A DNA stretch of 49,978 nucleotides from Plectonema cf. radiosum LEGE 06105 (GTDB taxonomy: Bacteria; Cyanobacteriota; Cyanobacteriia; Cyanobacteriales; Nostocaceae): assembly GCF_015207665.1 (NCBI RefSeq), contig NZ_JADEWL010000036.1:1-49978 (forward strand). Reading direction: 5' to 3'. Shown here piece by piece: positions 35,176-44,602 of the stretch. The stretch's first letter is position 1; every line of letters starts with the position of its first letter. Position numbers and translations under genes: made by a program. The notes below the pieces were generated by a model. It did no database searches and was not told the DNA's origin. It saw only the letters and a program-made list of their open reading frames with translations.

Positions 35176-36567
35176 TTAGAAAATAAGAGTATTAAAAATC
35201 CGACATTGGCTTAAAAATCTTTGCGGAATTTCTAGACTATTTCCCCAATGCATATGAATATAAGAAGCGTGGAGATTCAAAGGTGAAACCCATCCTTCTT
35301 TTCCCATGAATTCATCACAATCGTATCTATAAGTTTCAAATAAGGGATTATTAGAATCGGATATTAAACGGGAACGATGAAACTCATGTCCGTAAATTGT
35401 TGTTCCTGCATCTATTAATAAACTATCTTGTAGAGCTATAGCGCGACGATATCCTAAAGTTAAATGTTTATCCATTACTGCTGTTGTAGATAATACTCCC
35501 ACCATTTCCCAAGATTTACCCGTCATATCTACAATTTGCTCAGCACAATACATTAAACCACCACACTCGGCTATTGTGGGTATTCCTGATAAAATAGCGG
35601 CTTTTACAGCATTTCTTGTACGGGTATTTTCTGCTAATTTTTCAGCGAAAACTTCTGGAAAACCTCCTCCGAAATACATTCCTTTAATATCTTTGGGTAA
35701 TTCAGTATCTTCTAAAGGACTCCAAAAAACCAATTCTGCACCCAAACTTTGCAACAAGTCGAGATTATCTTGGTAGTAAAAATTGAAAGCTTTGTCGTAT
35801 GCTATGGCGATTTTTATTGGTGAAGAAGGGTAAGTAGAAGAAGCGGAGATGGGGGGAATAATAACTGAGGAAGAAAATTCTTGATTTGCTTTTTCTGTCT
35901 TTCGCAAAAGTGGTAATAAACTTTCCCAGTCAAAGCAACTTTCACCGAGATTTACAAGTTGATCTATTAGTTCATTTAATTCTGGAAGTTCTGTTGTTGG
36001 TACTAAACCCAAATGGCGATCGCGAATTGTAATATTATCTTGACGCTTTATTACACCAAAAAGGGGAATTTGTAAAGGTGCTAGAGAATTTTTGAGCAGA
36101 GATAAATGGCGATCGCTACCGACACGATTTAAGATTACTCCAGCAATGTTAACTTGTTGATCAAAGGAGCAATAACCGTGGACAATTGCAGCGACAGAAC
36201 CAGATAAACGACTGCAATCAACTACTAATAAAACGGGTAAATTTAATAACTTAGCAACATGAGCCGTACTAGCGTAATTACCATTTACCCCATCAAATAA
36301 ACCCATTACTCCTTCAATTAGGGAATATTCACATAAATTAGAGTAATGATAAAAGCATTCTTTTAGATAATTTTCAGAAGTTAAAACGGGGTCTAAATTA
36401 CGACAAGCATGACCTGTAACGTGTTTATGAAACATCGGGTCAATGTAATCAGGCCCCACTTTAAAAGATTGTACTTGCAAACCGCGCCGAGACAAACACG
36501 ATAACAGCATGAGTGTCACCGTAGTTTTGCCCACACCGCTACGTTCTCCAGCAATAATTAAAGCCAT
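35176..36567 (-). CDS. cbiA: cobyrinate a,c-diamide synthase
   Basis: CbiA/CobB amidates the a and c side chains of cobyrinate with glutamine and ATP in B12 synthesis. The 463-residue product has the N-terminal dethiobiotin-synthetase-like P-loop domain (IIAGERSGVGKTTVTLMLL, FKVGPDYIDPMFH, EGVMGLFDGV) and the C-terminal glutamine amidotransferase domain with nucleophile Cys in IPTIAECGGLMY and the terminal His in NLHASYIHMHWG. The middle linker (about residues 225-245) is Ser/Pro-rich. The length is normal. Its B12 product is the cofactor class needed by the nrdJ enzyme at the right end of the window. ATG start, single gene. Confidence 0.95.
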   Translation of the reverse strand: MALIIAGERSGVGKTTVTLMLLSCLSRRGLQVQSFKVGPDYIDPMFHKHVTGHACRNLDPVLTSENYLKECFYHYSNLCEYSLIEGVMGLFDGVNGNYASTAHVAKLLNLPVLLVVDCSRLSGSVAAIVHGYCSFDQQVNIAGVILNRVGSDRHLSLLKNSLAPLQIPLFGVIKRQDNITIRDRHLGLVPTTELPELNELIDQLVNLGESCFDWESLLPLLRKTEKANQEFSSSVIIPPISASSTYPSSPIKIAIAYDKAFNFYYQDNLDLLQSLGAELVFWSPLEDTELPKDIKGMYFGGGFPEVFAEKLAENTRTRNAVKAAILSGIPTIAECGGLMYCAEQIVDMTGKSWEMVGVLSTTAVMDKHLTLGYRRAIALQDSLLIDAGTTIYGHEFHRSRLISDSNNPLFETYRYDCDEFMGKEGWVSPLNLHASYIHMHWGNSLEIPQRFLSQCRIFNTLIF

Positions 36568-36672
36568 GAAGTGAAAGTTAGGAGTTAGGAGTTATGAATT
36601 ATGAATTATATAAGTATTTATGCTTGTAATTATTTTGAATTTATATATTACACTATTCTCAACAAAATTAAG

Positions 36673-36785
36673 GGCGTTGCCCCCTAATAAGTATGAATCA
36701 AATTTTATTGATAACCGAAATTTCTGTAGAGACGTTACAGTGTAACGTCTCAAAATCTAAATTCATACCCGAATTCTCCAACGCC
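36673..36785. repeat. nested inverted repeats around GAGACGT palindrome copy 4
   Basis: Outer GGCGTTG/CAACGCC (36673-36679, 36779-36785) encloses GTATGAAT/ATTCATAC (36691-36698, 36761-36768), which encloses GAGACGTTAC paired with GTAACGTCTC (36729-36751). The nesting suggests one repeat inserted into another. The gap 36568-36672 holds a TTAGGAG-type short repeat near 36576. Confidence 0.6.
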
Positions 36786-36871
36786 AAATTAAGAATAATT
36801 TAATATGTCGGTTTAATACATATATTGGTTGGTAGGCTGTATTTTTATTTGAAGGTAAGAGATAATAGGGA

Positions 36872-36988
36872 ATGTTAAGCAAAGACATATCACAGTTTTT
36901 GATTGATTTTAGGGCTTGGATGTATAGAGGAAAATATCGCCCACGCACAACAATATTAGGTCAATGTGATTTGTGTCATGAATTTTAG
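36872..36988 (+). CDS. possible 38-residue small protein with C-terminal CxxC
   Basis: The frame encodes MLSKDISQFLIDFRAWMYRG, then KYRPRTTILGQCDLCHEF and stop. It has a normal-looking composition, a basic centre and a C-x-x-C pair near the end, which could bind zinc or haem (CDLCH fits a CxxCH pattern). AGGG is close to the ATG and AAGG lies further upstream, so the ribosome site is weak. No family is recognised. It lies in an otherwise empty 590-base gap. Confidence 0.35.
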   Translation: MLSKDISQFLIDFRAWMYRGKYRPRTTILGQCDLCHEF

Positions 36989-37157
36989 TAATTACAATCA
37001 TAGATTTTAGTGGCTATGATCATTGATTTTTATCACTAAATTTATCAAGCATCAAAACTCAACATATTATTTAATTGTTAATTATTCATTTGTTAATAAA
37101 CCGGAACTTATTCTTTATTAATTACGGTCAATTATTAAGTATTTTTAATTGTAAAGT

Positions 37158-37478
37158 ATGAACGCTAATTATTATCAAAGTTGGACTATTGAAATTGCTA
37201 AAAACTTTAAAAACGAATTGCCAATATTGGGATTAGGGCTTTGTGAAGAATCGGGAGAAGTAGCACGAATATTAAAGCGTTACTGTAGAAATGACCGAAA
37301 TTTAGATAAATGTGAAATTGAGGAAATTAATAAATCGATGAAAAACGAGTTAGGAGATGTGTTGTATTTTGTAGCTTTTCTTGCGTCACAATTCAATCTA
37401 AGCTTAGAAGAATTGATGCTAGGAAATATGCAGAAACTTGAACAAAGAATGTGTCACGGAAAACTTTTAGACCGTTAA
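37158..37478 (+). CDS. MazG-like nucleotide pyrophosphohydrolase
   Basis: A 106-residue all-alpha NTP pyrophosphatase of the MazG-like group, which hydrolyses (d)NTPs or modified nucleotides to monophosphates. The magnesium-binding motifs are present: GLCEESGEVARILKR (E-x-x-E type, about residues 28-42) and MKNELGDVLYFVAFLASQF (E-x-x-D, about 61-79). KLEQRMCHGKLLDR ends the domain. It is a single-domain form, shorter than the two-domain E. coli MazG. It lies alone, with palindromic and heptamer repeats downstream. The substrate cannot be predicted. Confidence 0.85.
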   Translation: MNANYYQSWTIEIAKNFKNELPILGLGLCEESGEVARILKRYCRNDRNLDKCEIEEINKSMKNELGDVLYFVAFLASQFNLSLEELMLGNMQKLEQRMCHGKLLDR

Positions 37479-37565
37479 TTTTTATCTTTTGATCTAAATG
37501 CATAGGATACAGAAGTTTGCAAATAAATGATGCTTCTGAACTTAGTGCCATTCATACATACAAAA

Positions 37566-37586
37566 AGACGTAGCAATGCTACGTCT
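37566..37586. repeat. GAGACGT palindrome, copy 5
   Basis: AGACGTAGC and GCTACGTCT around AAT. Another arm variant that keeps full pairing. Confidence 0.75.
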
Positions 37587-37626
37587 CTACACAATTAATA
37601 TGTATCACCATTAAAGTGAAATGGTA

Positions 37627-37669
37627 TAACTCCTAACTCCTAACTCCTAACTCCTAACTCCTAACTCTT
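37627..37669. repeat. heptamer tandem repeat (TAACTCC)n
   Basis: Six TAACTCC units end within the opcA stop region. Same family as the array at 12967. Confidence 0.85.
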
Positions 37670-39043
37670 ATTAGCTAATTGAATTAATTGTGCTGTAACT
37701 TTCAAACTTTCTTCAAAAAGTGCTTCCTTACCCCAACGTTGTACTTGTTGAGAAAGTAAAGCTTCGGCTTTTTGCTCGGAAAGCGAGGTTATTTGTTGAA
37801 ATACCCCAGTAGATTGAGCGCCACCTTGGGTTTCCATCCGCATACAGCCGCCGGTTTCGGAACAAATCAAGGTACCGCAGTTTGCTTCTGGATTAGTAGA
37901 ACTTAAACGTATAGCAATTAAATCGCCGGGAATATCACCCACATCACCGACTGGAACTCCTGCTAATTCGGCGTGTATTTCCCTTTGGTTGTCCCCCATG
38001 AATTTAAAGCTTTTAATAATGTAGTCGCCGAGTTGTTGTTCAAAGGAAACCGCACGCCAATTTAAACGACTTGCTAACCAACCCAAAAATAGTAATGCTT
38101 GAGCAGAATTGCCTTTTTCATAGTCGATATTAACTCGATCTACTTCCATTAAACCTTTACGTCGTGCTGGTGCATCGTAAGCTTCTGCTGTTAATTCTTG
38201 CCATCCTCCCACACGTCGCCAGTTTAAATCAGCTAGCGGTATGCCATTTTCAATCAATTCTTGCAGCCTGAGTAAATCGTTTTCTGGCTCATTAAAATTA
38301 CAAGAATCAACAATAACGTTATCGCATACAGTGGAAAGTCTCTTGAATAAAGGATTGTTCGGATCTGGTGTTGCTTTCCACCAAATAAACTTGGGTAAAC
38401 CACCAATTAATAACTCCGGAAGCATACCACCAATACGTTCTAAAGCTACGGCAGTTCCAGTTAAAGTAATATACTCGCAACAAACCAGGGAAGAAGATGA
38501 TTGCTTTTGAATCGGACAATAAGCAGAAACTTGCGCCTTAACACCTTCATCTTCACCAACTACGGGTATCAAACTAATAATACGACAAGGATTACGCAAA
38601 GCAATTTCGTCAGCAATTCTAGCGCTAGCTGCATCTGGAGTGTACTGAGCAGCATTATTACCATTATCATCTGTGGTGTTACCACCGCCGTAAAGTTTAG
38701 CAAGTTCTTCCCGCAGTCGTGTTAACATTTGCGGACTAGTTTTACCAGTTCGTTCCAAACCAAGAGCTTTTTGTGCATCTCGTAGAGCCGATACAGTTTG
38801 TGGTCCGAGGATACCATCAATTGGGCCTTTGTAAAATCCTAAAGCAGCCAACAAATACTGGGTTTGTTCTGGTTCGTAAATTACCAAAGTAAATGTAGTT
38901 GCTCGCGTAGCCGCAGGAAGCGCTCCGTCTTCACCACCGATACCGTAACTTTGCCAAATTTTGCTTAATTCGGTTTCAATTTCGTTAAGCGAAACATCCT
39001 TGGGAGCCTGAAGTGAAAAAATAGTGGGTGCTTGGTTCGTCAT
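37661..39043 (-). CDS. opcA: glucose-6-phosphate dehydrogenase assembly protein OpcA
   Basis: OpcA is an allosteric effector that activates glucose-6-phosphate dehydrogenase (Zwf), linking the pentose phosphate pathway to redox state in cyanobacteria. The 460-residue product begins with an APKDVSLNEIETELSKIWQS segment, then a peptidoglycan-binding-like repeat (YEPEQTQYLLAALGFYKGPIDGILGPQTVSALRDAQ, about residues 53-90), and the OpcA domain proper (IRNPCRII-type ALRNPCRIISLIPVVG, SLVCCEYITLTG, PKFIWWKATPDP, VIVDSCNFNEPENDLL). Several Cys are present, consistent with redox control. It is the last gene of the fbp-tal-zwf-opcA cluster, 287 bases after zwf. Confidence 0.95.
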   Translation of the reverse strand: MTNQAPTIFSLQAPKDVSLNEIETELSKIWQSYGIGGEDGALPAATRATTFTLVIYEPEQTQYLLAALGFYKGPIDGILGPQTVSALRDAQKALGLERTGKTSPQMLTRLREELAKLYGGGNTTDDNGNNAAQYTPDAASARIADEIALRNPCRIISLIPVVGEDEGVKAQVSAYCPIQKQSSSSLVCCEYITLTGTAVALERIGGMLPELLIGGLPKFIWWKATPDPNNPLFKRLSTVCDNVIVDSCNFNEPENDLLRLQELIENGIPLADLNWRRVGGWQELTAEAYDAPARRKGLMEVDRVNIDYEKGNSAQALLFLGWLASRLNWRAVSFEQQLGDYIIKSFKFMGDNQREIHAELAGVPVGDVGDIPGDLIAIRLSSTNPEANCGTLICSETGGCMRMETQGGAQSTGVFQQITSLSEQKAEALLSQQVQRWGKEALFEESLKVTAQLIQLANKS

Positions 39044-39082
39044 AAAAATTAAAGAATTTTAGGTTTTGAGTTGTAATTAAAT

Positions 39083-39325
39083 TAAAGTTAGGAGTTGGGA
39101 GTGAGGAGTTAGGAATTATAGAGACGGGATGTATTCCTACATCTGTAGGGGAGTTAGGAATTAGGACTGCCGGAGTTGGTTATAGGAAAATGTTCGATGA
39201 ATAACAATTAACCCAAATATTTATATCCACCAACTAAAAAATTCAAAACTCAAGACCTAAAATTTATAACTCCCCTCCTCCCCTCCTCAAGACCTAAACT
39301 CCTAACTCTTAACTCTTAACTCCTA
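39083..39325. repeat. heptamer-type repeats between zwf and opcA
   Basis: GTTAGGAGTTGGGAGTGAGGA-type units at 39085-39115, and their complements (CTAACTCTTAACTC) at 39298-39325, bracket a degenerate GAGACG repeat (39120-39145). No gene in the gap. Confidence 0.65.
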
Positions 39326-39330
39326 ACTTT

Positions 39331-40860
39331 CTATAGTCTGCGCCAACGGCGGTTGTCTCGGTTGATTAAGAGTTCTGCTTCTACAGGTTCCCAGGTACCA
39401 GCTTCATAGTTCGGAACTGTTGTTGGGTCTGCGGGGGCATCCCAAGCGCTTATAATTGGTGTTACTACCTGCCAAGCAGCTTCTACTTCGTCTCCTCTGG
39501 TGAACAAAGTTTGGTCGCCCATCATACAATCAAGAAATAGCCGGTCATAAGCATCGGATTTTGCTTGTAGACCAAATGAACCGTAAGTAAAGTCCATATC
39601 AACCGAACGAGTACGGAAATTTCCTCCAGGAACTTTCACGTCAAAATGCAAGGAAATTCCTTCATTTGGCTGAATCCGCATGGTTAAAATATTGGCACTT
39701 CTCTGTTGTGCAGCCGATTGAAACATCTGTGAAGGGACTTCGCGGAAGTGGATGGAAATCTCGCTAACTTTTTTCGGCATCCGCTTACCAGTACGCAGGT
39801 AGAAGGGAACTCCTTGCCAGCGCCAGTTATCAACTACAAATTTTGTCGCCACAAATGTCGGTGTTGTAGATTTCGGGTCTACTCCTGGTTCCTCGTGATA
39901 CCCTGGTACAGACTCTCCTTTCATCCACCCAGCGCTATATTGACCGCGCACTGCGGAATTAGCCAAATTTTCTATATCCGCAATTCTAGTAGCACGTAAT
40001 ACTTTTACTTTTTCCGTGCGGATGCTATCAGCATCCATGGCGTTAGGAGCTTCCATTGCGGTGAGACAGAAAAGTTGCATCAAATGGTTTTGCAACATAT
40101 CCCGCAATGCACCGGAGCTTTCATAATACCCGGCTCGGTCTTCAACTCCTACTGTTTCTGCTACTGTTATCTGTACATGGTCTACAAACTGACGATTCCA
40201 CAATGGTTCAAAAATTGCGTTTGCGAAGCGAAAAACTAATAAATTTTGAACCGTTTCTTTACCTAAATAGTGGTCAATTCGATAGACTTGTTCTTCTTTA
40301 CAATATTTTTGTACTGCTGCATTGAGATTTTTGGCAGATGCTAAATCTCGACCAAAAGGTTTTTCAATTACTAAACGGTGTTTTTCGGGGTCTTCAAGCA
40401 TTCCCCCGGAACCCAATTGTTTGATAGCTTCAGGAAAGAACTTGGGAGCAACGGAAAGGTAAAATAATCGATTACCTCTGGTTCCTCGTTTTTCGTCTAA
40501 TTCACCCAGAAGATTATTTAGTTTTTGATAGCTTTCGGGGTTATCTATATCGCCAGAGCAGTAAAAAAGACCGTTAGAAAAGTCTTTCCACAATTCTTCC
40601 GGGCCGACACCACCGTGAGCTTCTTCCATTCCCTTACGCATTTGTTCGCGGAAGTGTTCGTGGCTCCAGTCTCGTCGCGCTACACCAACAATTGTGGTTT
40701 CCGGTGGAATCCGTCTTTCTTGTCGCAATTTGTATAGTGCTGGTACTAATTTGCGCCAGGTTAAATCACCGGAAGCACCAAAAATAACAATTATCTGGGG
40801 TTCAGCCATGCCTTGCTGTTGCAAGCCAACCCGCAGTGGATTTTCTAGCAAACTAACCAT
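39331..40860 (-). CDS. zwf: glucose-6-phosphate 1-dehydrogenase
   Basis: Zwf oxidises glucose-6-phosphate with NADP+, the entry step of the oxidative pentose phosphate pathway and the main reductant source for nitrogenase in heterocysts. The 509-residue product has the NADP-binding [17 protein letters not shown] (about residues 26-44), the substrate motif [21 protein letters not shown] with catalytic His, EKPFGRDL and the C-terminal RPP-type domain. Length and order agree with cyanobacterial homologues. It lies between tal and opcA on the same strand. Its activity depends on OpcA. Confidence 0.98.
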   Translation of the reverse strand: MVSLLENPLRVGLQQQGMAEPQIIVIFGASGDLTWRKLVPALYKLRQERRIPPETTIVGVARRDWSHEHFREQMRKGMEEAHGGVGPEELWKDFSNGLFYCSGDIDNPESYQKLNNLLGELDEKRGTRGNRLFYLSVAPKFFPEAIKQLGSGGMLEDPEKHRLVIEKPFGRDLASAKNLNAAVQKYCKEEQVYRIDHYLGKETVQNLLVFRFANAIFEPLWNRQFVDHVQITVAETVGVEDRAGYYESSGALRDMLQNHLMQLFCLTAMEAPNAMDADSIRTEKVKVLRATRIADIENLANSAVRGQYSAGWMKGESVPGYHEEPGVDPKSTTPTFVATKFVVDNWRWQGVPFYLRTGKRMPKKVSEISIHFREVPSQMFQSAAQQRSANILTMRIQPNEGISLHFDVKVPGGNFRTRSVDMDFTYGSFGLQAKSDAYDRLFLDCMMGDQTLFTRGDEVEAAWQVVTPIISAWDAPADPTTVPNYEAGTWEPVEAELLINRDNRRWRRL

Positions 40861-40900
40861 AATTTAGATTTGGAATTTTAGATTTACTTTCTTTTGGGTG

Positions 40901-41047
40901 ATGGGTAATTGGTAATTGGTAATTGGTAATTGGTAATGGGTAATGGGTAAGAGGTTAAAAAGTCAAAAGTTGAATTTCTCTTTGTTTCCTTATCTCCTTG
41001 TCTTCCCAATTCCCTATTACCTATTACCTATTACCCATTACCCATTA
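40901..41047. repeat. inverted pair of heptamer arrays between tal and zwf
   Basis: GGTAATT and GGTAATG units (40901-40951) are followed by their complements ATTACC and ATTACCC (41013-41047). Together they could form a long imperfect hairpin in the mRNA between tal and zwf. Confidence 0.75.
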
Positions 41048-41051
41048 ATTA

Positions 41052-42203
41052 TTAAACAGGTGACAAGTGCTTAACTTTGTCTTCCAAGGAACTTATTAAG
41101 GATTCAAAGGGTTTGATAAACTTATCAATTCCTTCGGTAAGCAATTCGTCCATGACTTGATCGAGGTCAATGTTGATTTCGGGATCTTTGAGACTTTCGA
41201 TCAGTTTATATGCTGCTTCTACATCGGTTTCGACTCTTGAATCTACGTCGCAATGGTCAGCACAGGCTTCGATGGTTACTGGTGGTAAGGTATTAACGGT
41301 ATCTTTACCAATTAATTCATCAACGTACATGACATCGCTGTAACTGGGATCTTTAGTACTGGTGCTTGCCCATAATAAACGTTGGACGTTCGCACCTTTT
41401 GCAGCCAAAGCTTGCCAGCGTTCGTCGTTGATAATCTTTTTGTACTCTTGATAAGCAATTTTGGCGTTTGCGATCGCGACTTTTCCTTTTACGGATTTGA
41501 GCTTGGCTTCTAAGTTGATATCGTCAACACCTTGACTTAATTTTTCGTCGATTTTTCCATCAATGTTGGAATCAATACGGCTGAGGAAGAAACTAGCTAC
41601 AGAGGAAATTCTACTAATATCTTTACCTTCTGATACTCGTTTTTCCAAGCCGCGAATGTAAGCCCAAGCGGTATTTACATAACTATCCACGGAAAACAAC
41701 AGTGTAATATTGACGTTCATACCTTCAGATATTACTTGCTCGACAGCTGGTAAACCAGCTTCTGTTCCAGGAATTTTAATCATTAAGTTTTCCCGTCCCA
41801 CTTCTTGAAAGTAGCGTCTAGCTTCTTCAATGGTTTTTTGGGTATCGTGAGCGATAGTTGGCGGTACTTCAATGCTTACATAACCATCCAATCCGTCTGT
41901 TGCTTCGTATACCGGACGTAAAATATCGCAAGCGTAACGAATATCTCCAAAAGCTAAAGATTCGTAAATTTCCTGAGTTGATAATCCCTTACGAATTGCC
42001 GCTTCTATATCTTGATCGTAAATGACATTACCAACCATAGCTTTTTCAAAAATGCTGGGATTGGAGGTAATCCCGCTGATACCTTGGTTTTCCACCAGAT
42101 TTTTTAATTCTCCGGACTGGATAATGTCACGACTTAAATTATCCATCCAAATACTTTGACCGTATTTTTTGATTTCTAATAATTGATTTGTGGTGATGCC
42201 CAT
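41052..42203 (-). CDS. tal: transaldolase
   Basis: Transaldolase moves a dihydroxyacetone unit between sedoheptulose-7-phosphate and glyceraldehyde-3-phosphate. The 383-residue product is of the longer cyanobacterial type. Motifs: SIWMDNLSRDIIQSGEL, GISGITSNPSIFEKAM, the catalytic Lys in ENLMIKIPGTEAGL, and MNVNITLLFSVDSY. The C-terminus ends with an acidic helical tail (LDQVMDELLTEGIDKFIKPFE). It lies 279 bases after fbp and 191 bases before zwf, all on the minus strand. Confidence 0.97.
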   Translation of the reverse strand: MGITTNQLLEIKKYGQSIWMDNLSRDIIQSGELKNLVENQGISGITSNPSIFEKAMVGNVIYDQDIEAAIRKGLSTQEIYESLAFGDIRYACDILRPVYEATDGLDGYVSIEVPPTIAHDTQKTIEEARRYFQEVGRENLMIKIPGTEAGLPAVEQVISEGMNVNITLLFSVDSYVNTAWAYIRGLEKRVSEGKDISRISSVASFFLSRIDSNIDGKIDEKLSQGVDDINLEAKLKSVKGKVAIANAKIAYQEYKKIINDERWQALAAKGANVQRLLWASTSTKDPSYSDVMYVDELIGKDTVNTLPPVTIEACADHCDVDSRVETDVEAAYKLIESLKDPEINIDLDQVMDELLTEGIDKFIKPFESLISSLEDKVKHLSPV

Positions 42204-42339
42204 ATTGGCTATATTTCACTCCGAAATTTATTTTTCTCTCTTTTTCTATTAATGCTTATAGGATTGTCTATTGATTCTCGCTAAAGGAATAATTAACAGT
42301 GGACAGTTGACAGTGGACAGTAAGCACTGAGTAGTGAGC

Positions 42340-42412
42340 GGACTTATGCAATCAGATATGTAAAATTTCCCTACAGGCGAGAACATTGATTTTGCTATCA
42401 GTGCATAAGTCC
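42340..42412. repeat. MITE-like element with GGACTTATGCA ends
   Basis: GGACTTATGCA (42340-42350) and TGCATAAGTCC (42402-42412) are perfect 11-base inverted ends. They resemble the TAGGACTTACGCAA ends at 26785 and the GGACTTATGCT units at 27655, so these families may be related. Confidence 0.75.
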
Positions 42413-42426
42413 CATAAACTAATTAT

Positions 42427-42481
42427 TTTTTACTGTTCCCTACTGCCTACTCCCTACTCCCTACTCCCTACTCCCTACTCA
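42427..42481. repeat. heptamer tandem repeat (CTACTCC)n
   Basis: About six CTACTCC/CTACTGC units run up to the fbp stop codon. GACAGTGGACAGTTGACAGT at 42297-42322 is another short array in the same gap. Confidence 0.8.
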
Positions 42482-42482
42482 T

Positions 42483-43532
42483 TTAGTGACCATTTTGAAT
42501 AAAAGATTCCACCTTTGCGACATTCTCTTTACTACCAATAATTAAAGGTGTACGCTGGTGCAGTTTTTCAGCTACCACATCCAAAATCCTCATTTCACCA
42601 GTGGTAGCGCGACCACCTGCTTGCTCGATTATGTAAGCTAAAGGAGCGGATTCGTACAGTAAGCGTAGTTTCCCTTCTGGTTTTTGTACTGTACCTGGAT
42701 AGAGAAATACGCCACCTTGAACTAATATTCTATGGATGTCGCTGACCATTGCTCCACTGTAGCGAGCGCTATAACCTTCGGTTCGGTGAACGTAGCGGAT
42801 GTATTCTCTAATAGATTCTTCCCACTGCCAAAAATTCCCTTCGTTAACGCTATAAACTGAACCACGATCGGGAATCTTAATGTTTTCTTCCGTAAGTATA
42901 AATTCACCTAAGCTAGGGTCAAGAGTAAAGGAATGAACTCCTTTTCCCATAGTGTAAACTAACATGGTACTCGGTCCGTAAAGGATATATCCGGCTCCAA
43001 TTTGGTTGTTACCCGGAGCAAGTAAATCTTTAGCTTGCCCATCGCTATCTTCTCCAACTTGTTGTCGAATCGCGAAAATCGAACCCAAGCTCAAGTTTGT
43101 GTCTGTATTGGATGAGCCATCAATGGGGTCGTAGAGCAAGGTATATCTACCTATAGGACAGTTTTCCGGAATATAGTACGGTTCATCCATTTCCTCGGAA
43201 GCTAAGCGACATACTAAACCGCTTTGCTTGAAAACTGAGATAAACACATCGTTAGCATAGACATCCATCTTTTTGACGGATTCTCCCTGTACGTTAACTT
43301 CTCCGGTAAACCCAAGAACACCTTCCATTAAACCAGCACGACTGAGACGACGAGCAACTAGTTTACCCGCAAGCCCTATACGATTCATCAGCGCACTTAA
43401 ATCTTGTGCTTGGGCTGAAAAGCCTTGGAATTGCTGCAATACGTGACGGGATAAAGTCGTACAATCTCTATCTAGTCCTTTATCCGTGATGTGTTGAATC
43501 CCTTTGTCTTCGTGTTCTGCTGCTTTTGTCAT
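42483..43532 (-). CDS. fbp: class 1 fructose-1,6-bisphosphatase
   Basis: FBPase releases phosphate from fructose-1,6-bisphosphate, here channelling carbon into the pentose phosphate pathway. The 349-residue product has class 1 motifs: [19 protein letters not shown], the metal-binding [59 protein letters not shown] and [10 protein letters not shown]. It is the first gene of the fbp-tal-zwf-opcA cluster described in heterocystous cyanobacteria. A consensus NtcA-activated promoter lies about 360-400 bases upstream (43894-43936). Confidence 0.97.
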   Translation of the reverse strand: MTKAAEHEDKGIQHITDKGLDRDCTTLSRHVLQQFQGFSAQAQDLSALMNRIGLAGKLVARRLSRAGLMEGVLGFTGEVNVQGESVKKMDVYANDVFISVFKQSGLVCRLASEEMDEPYYIPENCPIGRYTLLYDPIDGSSNTDTNLSLGSIFAIRQQVGEDSDGQAKDLLAPGNNQIGAGYILYGPSTMLVYTMGKGVHSFTLDPSLGEFILTEENIKIPDRGSVYSVNEGNFWQWEESIREYIRYVHRTEGYSARYSGAMVSDIHRILVQGGVFLYPGTVQKPEGKLRLLYESAPLAYIIEQAGGRATTGEMRILDVVAEKLHQRTPLIIGSKENVAKVESFIQNGH

Positions 43533-44602
43533 AATAATTATCTTCCTATGGTCTCGCTAGCTATGGCTTTTATTTGAGAAGATGCCGTCAGGGTTACAAC
43601 TTATGGTTGCTGCCTCTATATTAGAGAGGTATTTTAGGAACGCAAATGCAATTTTAGATAAAAAACAAATAATCATTTATCCTAAATCGCGCTTTTCTTC
43701 GGTTATTTAAGCATTAAAATCCTGAAAATCAAGATTTTCACTTGGTCTTGCAGCAATTATAAATAAATTTTTAAGTTTTTAAATTTATTTGAATTTTTTC
43801 GCGATTCATATTTATATTTTATAAGTCTATAAGTTAATAAAAATGATTGCTATTTTAACTTTAAACAGATAATAAAAAGTTAATTTAGTTGCAAAAATAA
43901 ATTTATTTGAATTGAGGCGAATGTAATATTCTCTACAAAAGTCTTTAGTGATTGTTCGGGATTTCTCAGCTAAGAAAATTATATTTTTCCCGCTCAGCAA
44001 AATTATTATTGCAAGTGGTGGAATCTCTCTACTGAAAGTTTGTCTGTGTAAAAATTATTATAATTAAATAAATATTATCGAATTTAAAAAAACTTTTTTA
44101 ATTTGTGTTTAATTGATATTTAATTTGTATTTAACTTTTTTAACTTGTGTTTAATTTTGGGAAATTTTCTCTAAAATAGGAAAACCCGACTTTTGATGAT
44201 ATCGTCGGTCGGTATCTTGTCGGGGTTGTTTCTATGAAGTTTTTTTGTGATGTGCGTTATTTTCAGCCCAAACTATAGCTGCTTGTATTGCTCAATTAGC
44301 AAACAGCCACAGTGAAATACTCTACATCAGATTTATGAAATCTAAAGCGAGCAACTTTTGGTAGTTTATTTGTACTTGAAATTTATTGCATTTACTGCAA
44401 ATTATTAATGTACATAATTCCCGTTACAGAATTTTATACTTAAGGAAATAGTCAAAAAAAATTGATTCATCTTGTTTTAAAACCTTAGTTCTACAACTAC
44501 ATGGATTAGTTGTATTAACTAAAGGATTGGTGCAAGATTTATTCCTGTATCAAATAAAAAACGATAACGAGAAATTTTGCGGCTTTATTTTAATAAGAAA
44601 AT
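43533..44602. other. long non-coding region upstream of fbp
   Basis: A/T-rich 1.07 kb without a credible gene. It holds the NtcA-type promoter (43894-43936) and an AACCCGAC/GTCGGGGTT inverted repeat (44183-44227) related to the AAGTCGGG family. The long leader implied upstream of fbp is typical for this operon. Confidence 0.5.
43894..43936 (-). promoter_or_regulatory. NtcA-activated promoter of the fbp operon
   Basis: On the minus strand a perfect GTA-N8-TAC (43923-43936, GTAGAGAATATTAC) is followed after 23 bases by TATTTT (43894-43899), which fits the TAN3T -10 element. This is the canonical geometry of NtcA-activated class II promoters (20-24 bases between box and -10). The fbp ATG is about 360 bases downstream. 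Confidence 0.75.

Noticed and set aside
36763-36948. 61-codon minus-strand frame
   Set aside because: No ribosome site; it is antisense to the better small frame at 36872 and runs into the nested repeat.
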